Below, piece by piece: positions 24,167-34,582 of a stretch of DNA of 64,000 nucleotides; the first letter of the stretch is position 1, and every line of letters begins with the position of its first letter. Below the pieces are notes generated by a model that saw only the letters and a program-made list of their open reading frames with translations, was not told where the DNA came from and did not search any database. Position numbers and translations under genes: made by a program. This DNA is from Cryptomeria japonica. Taxonomy: Eukaryota > Streptophyta > Pinopsida > Cupressales > Cupressaceae. The stretch spans positions 236,220,733-236,284,732 of the forward strand of contig NC_081414.1 in assembly GCF_030272615.1 (NCBI RefSeq). The letters are read 5' to 3'.

Positions 24167-24778
24167 TTAGAACTCTCGGAAATTATCCCATACGGGATGG
24201 AATTGGAGGGATGCATGGGCTTGCAAAATAGGGGAGAATAATTGGTCGAAAATGCGCGCGTACTCAAAATCAGATGTATAGTCAGGAATTATGAAGTCGT
24301 GAAACATCATATTCCTCTTTCCCTCTTCATCCATACTTGTCGATATGCTGACGATAACAGTTGGCTCATATTCAGGAAGCGAATTAGCCTTGAAAAGAGA
24401 GTGGGCGAAGAGTAGCCTGGCCCTGTTGTCAGGAGCAATCCAGGCAGTGCTGCCCCTCGGTAAATACGGGAGGATTCCCCTCACACGTCTTTCGCTTTCC
24501 TCCCTGCATGACCCTCCCATATCCACAAACACCATCATCATCATCTCCCCACCTCCAACCTCCTCCCATCTCTTCCTCACTGCTTCCAAATATCTTCTAT
24601 TTGCTGCTGCTGACAGATCGCACATCGTTAACAAGAGAGACAGCTTTACGCCGCCTACTGGACAGGACGACTCCCCAAACTGCCCATTTTCATCAACATG
24701 TAGGAATTTTGACTCACTGTGGAAAAATGCTCTACACATTACATCTGCATGTGGGTACACTCCAGTACCGCTTCGAAG
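24167..24778 (-). CDS. RNL exon 8: C-terminal thioredoxin-like domain
   Basis: This is 612 nt: 203 codons and TAA. The acceptor is TTGCAG|CTTCG, in phase 0 with exon 7. The order of elements resembles nucleoredoxin or sieve-element-occlusion thioredoxin folds: FLHVDENGQFGES, strand KLSLLL, a lone Cys where CxxC would be (TMCDL), a helix (NRRYLEAVRKRWEEV), strand MMMMVFVD, a helix, WIAP, a helix, then PTVIVSI with a candidate cis-proline and EEGK. It lacks the redox CxxC. This match is by eye, from fold order and short motifs, and is not a database result. The reading frame is intact. Confidence 0.8.
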   Translation of the reverse strand, partial: LRSGTGVYPHADVMCRAFFHSESKFLHVDENGQFGESSCPVGGVKLSLLLTMCDLSAAANRRYLEAVRKRWEEVGGGEMMMMVFVDMGGSCREESERRVRGILPYLPRGSTAWIAPDNRARLLFAHSLFKANSLPEYEPTVIVSISTSMDEEGKRNMMFHDFIIPDYTSDFEYARIFDQLFSPILQAHASLQFHPVWDNFREF

Positions 24779-24869
24779 CTGCAATGCAACGAATTAAGAA
24801 CAACGATGAGCATAACGAGTGAAATTAAATTCTTAGTTAAATACAAGAGTGTGAGTCAAAGCGAATTAC

Positions 24870-25481
24870 CGTAAATATGTACGGCAGTACTGCTAAAGAA
24901 TATTGCCCCTTCACTTGTTCCCACCGCTCTTGCAAAAAGGGACTTTTATATATATCCACAATCAGCAATCCCTTCATCTTCCCTAACTTGTCCATTGTGT
25001 TTCCCTCCAGTCGAGAACATCCTGAAGCCTTAATTGCAAGCAGCGAACTCAAACATTCAAAATCACCAGAGAGGCTCTGTAATCCTTCGCAACAATATAT
25101 GTTCAAATATTTCAAACGATTCAGCTGACCAAAATTTTGAGGTAGATTCGATAGTCTTCTGCAGAAATTCAACGTTAGCAGCTCCAAAGAAGCGAGGTTT
25201 CCGAAACTTTCTGGCAACGCAGATATGCACTCTGACGTCAAATAGCGTAAAGAACGAAGTTGGCCAAAGCTGTCAGGGAGGCTCACCGAACTCCTATCAC
25301 TTATATCCAACTTTTCTAAAGCAGATAGGTTTACAATGGTTTCTGGTAGGCTATCAAACCCATCACAATGCCACAATTTTAGAAAACGCAAAGACTGAAG
25401 TTGCGAAAAGGTGGTGCTAAGCTCAGCTAATGTAGCCCATCGTAAAGCAAGATATTTCGATGAAGATGCGAGCCCCGACAA
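24870..25481 (-). CDS. RNL exon 7: leucine-rich repeats
   Basis: This is 612 nt (204 codons), phase 0 at both ends, acceptor TTTTGCAG|TTGTC and donor ACG|GTAATT. It encodes about seven LRRs of roughly 24 residues with the plant pattern of LxxLxxLxLxxC and LPxxFGxL (for example LKLWHCDGFDSLPETI, LPDSFGQLRSLRYL). It ends with WEQVKGQYSLAVLPYIF before the C-terminal domain. The frame is intact. Confidence 0.85.
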
Positions 25482-25600
25482 CTGCAAAACAATTTCACTG
25501 TTTCGAATTAGCGAGGTCCTCGGGAAAATATTTATAAATTAAGCAAAGAAAATTTTCGAAAAAATAAAATAGATAATCAGACAAAGCTTGTAAAGTTTAC

Positions 25601-25847
25601 GTTAAAAGTTTTGAATTCCCCAATGAATACTGCTAATCTCGGATGTTTACTGAGCTCCATCAGCGAGTGATTATGACTGTTGAGGCTGAGCAACCTTAGA
25701 TTTTCGAAGGCTCCTTTGCATTCTCCGTTTACTATTCCTGTATCTTCCGGTGTTATCAAGACTCTTAAACATCTGTTCATAGTTGAGATGACGAGCTTCG
25801 AGCTTGAAATCTTCAGGAAGAGCAATCCCCTTCGTTTTCTTAATCCT
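25601..25847 (-). CDS. RNL exon 6: NB-ARC to LRR connector, frameshifted
   Basis: The acceptor is TTTTGCAG|AGGATT and the donor AAC|GTAAAC. The frame begins in phase 0 (RIKKTKGIALPEDFKLEARHLN), then the expected sequence continues in another frame (NRCLRVLITPEDTG, FENLRLLSLNSHNHSLMEL). The exon is 247 nt, one more than a multiple of three, so it carries a one-base insertion (or two-base loss) near 25.78 kb. Confidence 0.78.
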
Positions 25848-26022
25848 CTGCAAAAATTTCTATCGCTCAAATGTGCATTCAAATACAAAGCATTGGTTCA
25901 ATTTTCAAAATTTTCCTATAACCGGTTACACATGAATCTCAAAAAAAATTGAAAGAGTGAGTTTATATATATTTGAGATAAAAATCTAGAATTCTCGTAA
26001 AGGCGGGACAAAAAACATATAC

Positions 26023-27017
26023 CTCTTCATTTTGCAGAACATCAGTGAGAGACTGTTGGTCGATAATTCTATCCCCATCTGACGACAGCTTTCTCCCTCG
26101 AGCCTGCACTATATCGTGAACATTCACTCTGCCTTCATCCGTGATATTTACAAGTGCAGCCCTTTCAAGCTCTTGAAGCTCTGTCTCTCCGACACTATAG
26201 GCCACTCTGCACCGCTCCCAATTACAAAAGAAGAAAACTGTATCCAGAAATGCCTCTTTACAAGAGGGTTCCAAGCGTTTATAAACAAAGTCCACCATAC
26301 GTTCGCTCAATTCGCCCTCCTCTCCTGCTACCAACCACGTCTTGAGATATTCAACTGCTTCCCTGCAAGCTGGAACGTTCTGTGCATGTTCACGTAATCT
26401 GGCTCCACCCAATTTTAGAACCAGTGGAACTCCTTGGCATATTTCGAGGAGGTGACCAATATCTATGGTGGGGTCAAAACTTGCCTTGCGACTGCCTAAA
26501 GCGAACTCACACAAAAGTTTTTGTGCCTCTTCTGGTGGAAGAAAAGGCACCTGATAATAACAGCGTTCAATTCCTGCCTACAAAATTATACGAGTCTCGT
26601 TCAGATTTCTGGTCGTCACAAGAATCTTGCTCTGGGCTGGAAGGGAAGCCAGGTCATTTATGGGGAAAAGCTTTTCAAAGTCACTTCCTTTCAATGCGTT
26701 GTCAATGAAAATGAAGAGAGGTCGAGAAGAGGGTTCTTTAAATTTTTTCGACAGTTCTTCTCGACCTTCATTCAAACTCCTCAAGTCAACATTGTGGCTA
26801 AAAAGATCTCTTAGAATTTGGTGTTGCAGCAATTTGAGATCAGTCTCTGAACAATCCTGTTGCATATCGACTCTACAAAATTTGTAGTTTTGAAGGTCAA
26901 GTTTATTGAAGACCGCAGTGGCTAATGTGGTCTTTCCTATCCCACCTTGCCCGTAAATAACCACCACTCTGATGTGCTTTTCATGTCGAGGAGTTGAGTC
27001 ACACGCATTCTCGGTCC
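26023..27017 (-). CDS. RNL exon 5: NB-ARC domain, with in-frame TAG
   Basis: This 995-nt exon carries the whole NB-ARC. The best acceptor is TACGGAG|GGACC; the stronger-looking TTGTAG a few bases upstream would give the wrong phase. Motifs: P-loop GQGGIGKTT, kinase-2 LFIFIDNA (D-N instead of D-D), KILVTTRN, GVPLVL, VHD. A TAG at 26580-26578 sits between NETRIIL and AGIERCYYQ, where related proteins are expected to run on without a break. It truncates the product between RNBS-B and GLPL. The donor is GAG|GTATAT. Confidence 0.85.
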
Positions 27018-29479
27018 CTCCGTACCAACTACAAGCCCAATATAAATAGATTAGACATTCAGATTTATGCACATCTTTAACATTATAGAAAATAGATAAC
27101 GATTGCAGTATTTTTTTTAAGTTTACTGTGTGAAATGTATCTTATTTCCAACTTTACAAAATTTTGGCATGTTTCTTTCAGCTTAATTTAACATTAAACT
27201 TTTTATTTTAAAGAAAAATTCATTAAAGTAGTTTATTTGTTTCTTATTCTTTCTAATTAAGATTAATATAAATGTTGTGAATTTAATTTTTTATAAAATA
27301 ATTAAATATTCTTAATGTAAATGTCACATTTTTTTAGGGTATTCATTAAATCGTATTGTTAATTAATATGTTTATTGATTAGTCAATGGAAAGTTGTACA
27401 TAGTACTAATTTGGTAGTTTATTGAAAATATAAATGACATTGTGAAAGAATACCTTACTTAAAATTATTAATATTTAACGATAATAAAAATTTCAAATAA
27501 TATATTTTAACAAATATAAATAGTTAACTTGAACTCTAAAATAAATATAAACATATATAAATAATAATAATAGGAGTTGAATAGGAGTATGGGATAAAGG
27601 AGGCAACAATTAGGGGAGAGTTAAAAACATCTATATTGTAGGTATGGATGTCATGTCAAAGAGAGGGATCACTTGCAACATCACTGAAGAAGTATATAGT
27701 GTCCATTTGCAAGAAGCATCGTCACTTGTAATACTTATTTTGGACAAACATAAGTTTGGTGGGGGCAAGCAAACATATGACTATCCATAAAAGCATAAAC
27801 AAGGGAGGAATTTATTTAGTTGGGTGTTAGCATATCAATCAAGATGGTGTTGCAAGAAGTAAAGACATTTGTTGCTCAACAAACTAAGGGGATATGGGAG
27901 CATTTAAAGTAAATCGAAAGTAGCAAGAAGGGAATGTAGGAGGAGAAGGGAGTACGTTGTGACAAATGGAGAGATCCAAAATAGGGTAAAGACATCCATT
28001 ATTGCGTGAAATGAAATGAAAAACATTTGGTGAGGGATTGTAGATACATATTGGTAGTTCTTTTGAAGCATGGAATGAGAGAGAATAGTGGGAGACATAA
28101 AATATTTGAGCACGTGTAAGATTGAAACAATCTCAAGTTGATATGTTTGCATTCCATTATGAAGTACAAATATATAATGCCATTTTCTCTCACCAATCCA
28201 AAACACTAGTAATAAGACTAATAATGGTAATTGTAGAGCGCAATGGGAGTGGAGATGGATGTGGGTAATGGTCTAAGTGATAGAGGTCTATATGAAAATA
28301 ATATTTATGTGGGATCTCATGCAATGTTCTTTTGCTTTGTCCCTCCAATTTTAATTCTAAGGTTGATTGAGCATTGAGAAACGTGTGTTGGTAGAGTTTA
28401 ATATGCCTTATTGTGAGCATTGCATGATGTTGTCTCTATTTTGGGACAAAAAAACCACTATGCTACAAGGATTTCTTATAGGTGCTACTCTTGATAGAAA
28501 TGTCTACAAGTATCCTACATAAGAATTTTGAATCAAAGTATTTTTTGCTACTGTTAGTGGATCTTCTAATGGCATTTCTATTACAATCACATCATCCTAT
28601 TTATTTTCCTAGGGAAGCTAGAGATGGAGACATGAAATTATGTAAGAAAGAAGGAACTAAAATAATGCCTCTAGACTTTTTGGAACTAAAATAATAACAA
28701 CTTTGTAGGTGACATCGTGACTTTGGTCTTGGCTCAATGACAAGTATAGAAAGGTATAGGTCATCCTCTAGACACTAGTGAGGTTTATTCTTCTAGGAAA
28801 TAATGACATGATAAAATAGCCTTGGGATAACCATAAATAAGCTAAGGAAACCTACTAACTTGGTATATAATGTTGACGTTGTATTAGCCATTATGATCTA
28901 ACGGCGTGAACAACACTATTAAGCATGAATGGTCTATCTAATCTAAACATGCACTTAGATTTGTGTTGAGTTTAGAACAAATTTGATTATGACCAAAGTT
29001 TCCAAAAATGATAAATAAATCTAAGCAATATTGCTTAAGATGGATTTTTTTCCTTCATATCTATTTGGCTGATAAATATATGATTACCTTAATGATTAAT
29101 AATATAGAAGAATGTTATGTACCCAAACAAGAATATTATATATATGGGTTTAGTTTCTTTCCAATATTTTTTTTGAATAATAATTGAATTAACTAAATGG
29201 AATGTGTTCCTTTATGAGTGGTATTTATTTATATATGTGTGTGAACATGGATAGAGACTAGCTCATATGGGTTTAATGTATTATTTGTGTGTTGATAATT
29301 TGACTTCAAGACCTACATGACCATGTGTATTGTCTTATGGATCACTCTATCTTATAGCTAACCCGGTCAATCCACCTTGTGTTTGGGGACCCTTGGGATA
29401 TCTAGATTATTTGCATTCCTAGTTATAAGATGACCCACATGTTAGAGCTAAATATAAGAAAATTTTCACTAGTTGACTA

Positions 29480-29870
29480 TCACCAATACCATTCATGTGA
29501 TAGATGTGAAGTGCAATCTACCATGTGTTAAAAGGATTTTGTAGCTTTCACTACTAGAATGGAGGTGAAGGATGCTAGGAGATATATCAATCTATATGAA
29601 TATAGAAGTGTTTTATCTAGATGTTACTAGTATTGTACAACTGAAATGAGTTAAATGTTATCCACCATTTACTATCATTGAGTCAATTATCACTTGTAGA
29701 ATGGATATGATAGATGTTAGGAGTTACCTAGTGTATCATCATTCTTAACTAGATTTCACTAGTAACATGCAAGGGACGGATGCTAGGAGCTACCCCATAC
29801 AAAGTTGGTTTGACATTGACTAATGGCATGGGGGTTATAGATGCATTGGGATCCATCAAATTGAAAGGTT
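29480..29870. repeat. Degenerate short tandem repeats in intron 4
   Basis: Variants of GATGCTAGGAG...TA recur near 29.57, 29.71 and 29.78 kb, with a more diverged form near 29.84 kb. Spacing is irregular, at about 65-140 bp. The repeats are heavily diverged. Confidence 0.35.
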
Positions 29871-30365
29871 CAACAAGGTACATATAAATCTAATTAATGG
29901 CCTCATATGAAATATCTTTTTACCTTTACACCTTATTTGGTGATGATCATAAGTAGTACAAGACGTCTGCTTGTTATCATAGTAGGAAAATGATGTGACT
30001 CATGATCTATAATATGGAACATGTTAGTATTATTTTTCTAGTTGGGATGTACTTGAAGGGTAAATGCTAGTGAACTAAGTTTTCTATTGCTAATTGGTCA
30101 CTATGTATTTGTGTGTTAATCACTATGTACTTCTATAAAAATAACCTTATGTATTATTTTTTGTTAAATTTATACCCTTGCTAGTGACAAAAATAAGCAA
30201 TTCAGAATGATTTATTGATATCACAAATGATAATGAATTGGTAAAAGGGATAGAAACCAAGGTATAGTATAGGATGCACTAACATTTCTCTTATTCATTG
30301 TGATGTACTTAAGGGCTTATCTATTATGATTTGCGTAAAGGAGAAGATTCATGTAATAAATATTA

Positions 30366-32327
30366 TTGATGGAGTATAATCCTAGGATCAAATTTTTCAT
30401 TATTTTTGCTACCCTTTTGGCTAGTCCTTTTCTGGTCTGGTGGTGGACATCTCTTTCAAAAAGCAATGTCACTTCACCCTTTTCTTTTAAGTGTTGACGT
30501 TCTCAAACTAATGGATTTTTCTCTCACCACTTGGTTCTTACTCTGAACCTCTTTGTGATTGAGATGGGAGGAGACCTAATACAAATTGGACTTGATTCAT
30601 GTGAGAAATTCAAAAGTAATGCTAAGTTATGGCAGAAAGTGGTTAAAGGGATCCTACATAGCTATGTTGAAGGGGTGCAGGGTTTTGACCCGAAGCTCTC
30701 CAAGAATTTTGGCCAAGCCAAGCAGAAGGGGGAGGTGAAAATTAGAAAGGTTTCCTTTAGAGTCACTCTATATTTGATTTCTACCATCACTGGGCTTTCA
30801 TGGGATGGAATAATCTTCCCCAATAAATCGAAAAGGTCCTATAAAAAGGAATTTAATTGATTTTTCAAGTCAGGTGAAGGGGTTTCTAGGTTTAAAAGTG
30901 GGTATAACAAAAAAGAGCTACATGGTATCTATAAAGTTGTTGCCATTTTACTGATAAAATTATTCACTCTAGATGGCTGATTCAAAATATTTCATTCCCA
31001 ACTTTTCTTGATGCTAAAACACCTTAGGTATGGTATAAGGATGATTTTTTCTTACTAGGTTTGTTCTTCATTATCTCAATCTTTTTCTATCTAGCTAAGT
31101 CTTAAAATTCCCTCTCCATCCATCAAGGGTTAATTCTTTGTCTCTATAAATTTCACCTTGCTTTAACCCCTTCTAGTGGGTCCTTGTTAAATCCCCCTAT
31201 CCCCTTGCTTGACCCAAATTTGGTGGTTGAGCTTTCTAGTGCCCCCATAGAAAAACCCAACCCCACTATTGGCTCCTCTTCTAAACCTAATCTTGTTTCT
31301 ACCCTCTTTAATCTCATCAAAGAAACGAAAAAAGAAGACCTCTCCTAATCTCCCTCCTGAGGATGTGCAGGTGTCAGAGTTAGATAAAGAGGAAGTGTAC
31401 GAGGATTTTGAGTCCTCCTATGATTCAAAATCATACTAGTCCCCTACAACTTCTGAGGGCATTGCCCCCTTTCCCCCTAGTCACCTAAGATTCCCAACAC
31501 CATGACTAGCTCTCATAATTTAGACTCGAAGGTATTAAAGCTAGAGGAAATGTTGAGCTACAGGATTTGGTTATAAAATAGATTTTTTCTTAGTTCAATG
31601 AGGCTATAAGGAAGATTAGAAAACTCGAGGTTGTGGCTAAGGCCAATGCTAGGGCAGGAAAATGGGCGATGGAGGAGAAGGACGAACGAGTCTACGAAGT
31701 TGTGAGCAACATGTTTGGTAGTTAGAGAATTGAGATAAAAATTGAGGGCATGTTGAATGACTTTAATGAGAATGTGTCTCAAAGAAATGATAACAAGGTT
31801 GTAATGGAGCTAAAGGAAATCCAAGAGATCCTTAAGCATAAAATTGAGGAGATTTCCAAGAGAAGCCAGGATATGGTCTTGAAGAATTCAGCTTCCCTAC
31901 AAGCTATTCAGGAGGTAATAGTCCATAGGAAAGCTAAGTAAAAGAGACATGTTTTGTTCCCTTCTATTTCAATGGAGCCCACTGCCTCTATGGTTAAAGA
32001 TACTCTGGGTTATGATATTTTGAACTCTTCTAAGGACTCCAACAAAAAAATCTCTTTCTCTAATAAATGTTTAGGTCTATGTAAAGATTAGCAAGAGGTT
32101 AATGCCTTTGCCTAGTAGTCCATCTCTTTGTGGCTTTGGCAGTTGGCTGTTTTTCTTTTTATTTTTGTTTGTTGGTTTTGTCCCTAGTCTTTGTCTAGTT
32201 GCATTGTGGTTCCTTTCTATTTTTTGGTGTTTTGTCTTTAACTAGGTGTGCATTTCTCATGTGCCCTAGGTGGCGCTTCTATATGGATATGTAATGGTAC
32301 TGGCCTAACCTATTTTTTATTAATCAA
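30366..32327 (+). mobile_element. Unknown retroposon-like repeat, copy B (in RNL intron)
   Basis: This is the second copy of the 1.96 kb unit at 20648-22612, with a start codon at 30369 and the same start and end points. The best frames are at 30531-30860 (IEMGGDLIQ, FRVTLYLISTITGL) and the C-terminal coiled coil at 31750-31941 (MELKEIQEILKHKIEEISK). Stops and frameshifts abound. It lies antisense to the RNL gene and would normally be spliced out. Confidence 0.6.
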
Positions 32328-33456
32328 AACTAGTTTGGTTATTACATTAAATTATAAAAATAAATAGAATATGGGAATAATATTTAGATGTGAAGGCATC
32401 ATGGTAGATTACTACTTATTATGGATAGACTATTGGTATGGCTATTTAATTTGAAATAAATTTGTATATATGTATATTATTCTATACCTATTTAGGTAGA
32501 TATATATTCATACATGAAAATAAATTAAAGCTTATGGATGTGAAATATTGAGAGTTGAAAAAGCCTAAAATACATATACCTTACATGTTTTGTGTGTTTT
32601 GCAACTATTTTAAATATGCATATTGTTCCACTTATCTCTAATAAATTGGGTCACCAGACTTCAAGTTGTGGAATGAATCCTAGTGGTTGCATAATCAATC
32701 CTGAGGATTAAGTAATTAATCCACTATTTTGTCTAATTAGCCCCACCAAGCTACATAAGATATCCTATGTATTGATCTTTTTGGTATGGTTATTCAAAGA
32801 AATGACAACATAACCTAATAAACTAATAGTTGGAGTCCAACATTAGTTTGAGTAAGCATTTGGCTAGAAAAATATTTTATTTGCGCGTTCATAGTTGATA
32901 ATTGACATAAAGAATTTAGTATACATATATCTACGACCTATCATATTTGTACATAAAATACTAAATTATTGTACTTCTATTTTAATTTCAACCTTCCTAT
33001 AAATAATATATTTCCTAATACACATTTTATTTTAAAATATTTATACAAATTACCTATTTTTTATAAAAACATTAAAAATTTATAATAACATTTGAAGCAC
33101 CTATTTTGACCATTTTCACATCATGAATATGATATGGTAGTGAATGCCACATAATGAGTGGTCATGTAATTTGCAATATATCCTATGTAAATCTTTGGAG
33201 TCGGCCCATGCTATTATATAAGTGATAGAGGGAGAGAAACAAGATTTGGATGTACGGTTTGACTACAAATTTATCATCCTTAAATTTATTCATCTGAAAA
33301 AAAGCGCCTTCTCAAATCAAGATTTGACAAATCTTACTAGTTTCGTTCAAGGTAACTAGCTACTGGACTTTCTTTTTCTACAACAAGCCAATTGAATTCA
33401 CTTCAAGATTTTCCTGTTGGCATAAACAAAACTCCAAATAAAAGAAATATTAGTAC
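32328..33456. other. Intronic AT-rich DNA
   Basis: AT-rich 5' end of RNL intron 4. No recognisable coding or repeat signal was found. Confidence 0.5.
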
Positions 33457-33674
33457 CTGCTTGAGGAGGTATTCCTTGCGAGGGAGGCAGCACAACTGGA
33501 ATATTACTAGATATTTCTTCAGTCCTATTCACAATTTCTTCAGTCCTATTCGCAATTTCTTCAGTCCTATTCGCAACAGCGTTGATCGCTACCAATGACA
33601 GATCTGCGTACTCCAGTTCAAGGTTTCCTCGTAAGCTCAGCAAATCTCCAGCCGTAACCGGAGCAGCCAAACAT
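33457..33674 (-). CDS. RNL exon 4: linker with tandem heptapeptides
   Basis: This 218-nt exon has acceptor GGTGAATAG|ATGTTTGG, donor GCAG|GTACTAAT and entry phase 2. It encodes CLAAPVTAGDLLSLRG, then three copies of (V/I)(A/V)NRTEEI, then a proline-rich end (VVLPPSQGIPP). It links the RPW8-like domain to the NB-ARC. Confidence 0.75.
33512..33574 (-). repeat. Three tandem 21-bp units inside RNL exon 4
   Basis: Units at 33512-33532, 33533-33553 and 33554-33574. Units 2 and 3 are identical and unit 1 differs at two bases. Each encodes seven residues around NRTEEI, so the array keeps the frame. Confidence 0.95.
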
Positions 33675-33780
33675 CTATTCACCCATCAAAAAATAAATAA
33701 AGATTTAGCATTAAACAAAGATTTGAAATACGAATATCACATGACTAGAGAAAAAATCAAATTGCATGAATTTGTTTTAC

Positions 33781-34088
33781 CTGGAAAACCTATCAGATTT
33801 GATGTGCGTTATGCAGAGAGCGGAGCCTTCTACAATGAATTGAAGAACCCTATTCAACTTCCCCTGAGGGAAATGCTCGTCCAACTGCTTGATGTGTTTT
33901 GCGAGTTCACACATGTATTTGAGAAGCGGAATGCATTCCTTTGTGTTGGAAGAGACTTGTTCAATTCGTTCCAACACAAAAGCTACAACTGACAGAGCTA
34001 CGCCCAGCCACTTAATCTGAGCTGCTTGATTTGTTACATCAATAATTAATTTGCGGGTTTCACGGTTAAGATTTCGCTTAAAGTGACT
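33781..34088 (-). CDS. RNL exon 3: RPW8-like domain, main part
   Basis: This 308-nt exon has acceptor TGTCTGCAG|AGTCAC and donor TCCAG|GTAAAAC. It encodes a helical region including WLGVALSVVAFVLERIEQV and CIPLLKYMCELAKHIKQL, then FIVEGSALC. These match the style of RPW8-like domains of RNLs. Hydrophobic helix 1 could support membrane association. Confidence 0.82.
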
Positions 34089-34258
34089 CTGCAGACAAAA
34101 ACATTGAGAGATACTTTCAGAATTGGAACAAGAAGTTCATTCCACGATTAATAATACTTTCTTTCTAATAATACTTGAAATGCCTGGATCAAGAAGATCA
34201 TTAATAAGTAAATGTGCTGCATCAATTAAATTTAAAAAAATAACAATTTGTTGAGCAC

Positions 34259-34360
34259 CTTGCATAGATGTCTGTTAGATCGCTTCAAGCCCTTGTTCAG
34301 TAAAACACCAGCAGACTTGATAGAAGAATCCACCGCAACCACCTTGCCAACTTTTCTTTC
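34259..34360 (-). CDS. RNL exon 2: RPW8-like domain
   Basis: 102 nt, phase 0 in and out. The acceptor TTGAAAGCAG|GAAAG was chosen because the alternatives upstream (TTACAG, AATAG) lead into stop codons. It reads KVVAVDSSIKSAGVLLNKG and then RSNRHLCK. The exon is short, so the acceptor is less certain than the others. Confidence 0.65.
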
Positions 34361-34444
34361 CTGCTTTCAACAATTTGCTATTGATGTAAATCTGTAAGAG
34401 AATACTAAATTTAACAAAGGGCGATTCAATTAGTGCTTAATTAC

Positions 34445-34582
34445 CTCTTTTAAGAACTGATCAATGTAAGAAATCAATTCATCAATGTGGTTCATCGCTT
34501 CCACCGCAACTATATTACTCATAATATTTTGATAATCTTCTTGGGAAGAAGAAGATGAGCGACAGCAAGAAGTGGTGGCCAT
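34445..34582 (-). CDS. RNL exon 1: start and first helix
   Basis: 138 nt (46 codons), ATG at 34582-34580 in good context (AATAATGG), donor GAG|GTAATT. It begins MATTSCCRSSSSSQED and continues into a helix (EAMNHIDELISYIDQFLKE). The start was chosen as the first ATG of the open frame that joins exon 2 in phase. Confidence 0.75.

Larger units (their letters stand above)
27018..33456 (-). other. RNL intron 4 (6.4 kb)
   Basis: Donor GCAG|GTACTAAT at 33457/33456, acceptor before 27017, phase 1. It is AT-rich, contains retroposon-like copy B (30366-32327) in the opposite orientation to the gene, and a degenerate repeat block near 29.48-29.87 kb. The ORFs at 27.9-28.7 kb show no coding signature. 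Confidence 0.75.
24167..34582 (-). pseudogene. RPW8-NB-ARC-LRR (RNL) resistance gene with C-terminal thioredoxin-like domain; two disabling lesions
   Basis: I built an eight-exon model: 34582-34445, 34360-34259, 34088-33781, 33674-33457, 27017-26023, 25847-25601, 25481-24870 and 24778-24167. Every intron is GT-AG and the phases agree throughout, giving about 1,076 codons. Order: RPW8-like helical domain (about residues 1-183), linker with three heptapeptide repeats, NB-ARC (P-loop GQGGIGKTT near 278, kinase-2 LFIFIDNA near 356, VTTRN near 389, GVPL near 451, VHD near 555), LRRs (about 650-860), C-terminal domain (874-1076). RNLs act as helper NLRs that oligomerise after sensor NLRs fire and cause calcium influx at membranes; that is family knowledge. 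Two lesions are visible: TAG at codon 402 (26580-26578) and an exon 6 length of 247 nt where 246 or 249 is needed. It may be a pseudogene, a truncated gene or a sequence with errors. Confidence 0.85.

Noticed and set aside
24167-24784. A separate single-exon gene downstream of the LRR gene
   Set aside because: It lacks its own in-frame ATG start (the upstream codons sit in a splice acceptor) and joins exon 7 in phase 0 through good GT-AG sites.
26560-26600. A small intron removing the TAG
   Set aside because: The only GT-AG pair around it would give an intron of about 15 nt, too short for plant splicing.
27000-27060. TTGTAG acceptor for the NB-ARC exon
   Set aside because: It puts the NB-ARC out of frame with exon 4; the acceptor a few bases downstream restores the frame.
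33398-34582. A stand-alone RPW8-only gene
   Set aside because: The last exon has a strong donor (GCAG|GTACTAAT) and joins the NB-ARC exon in phase, so one RNL gene explains both.
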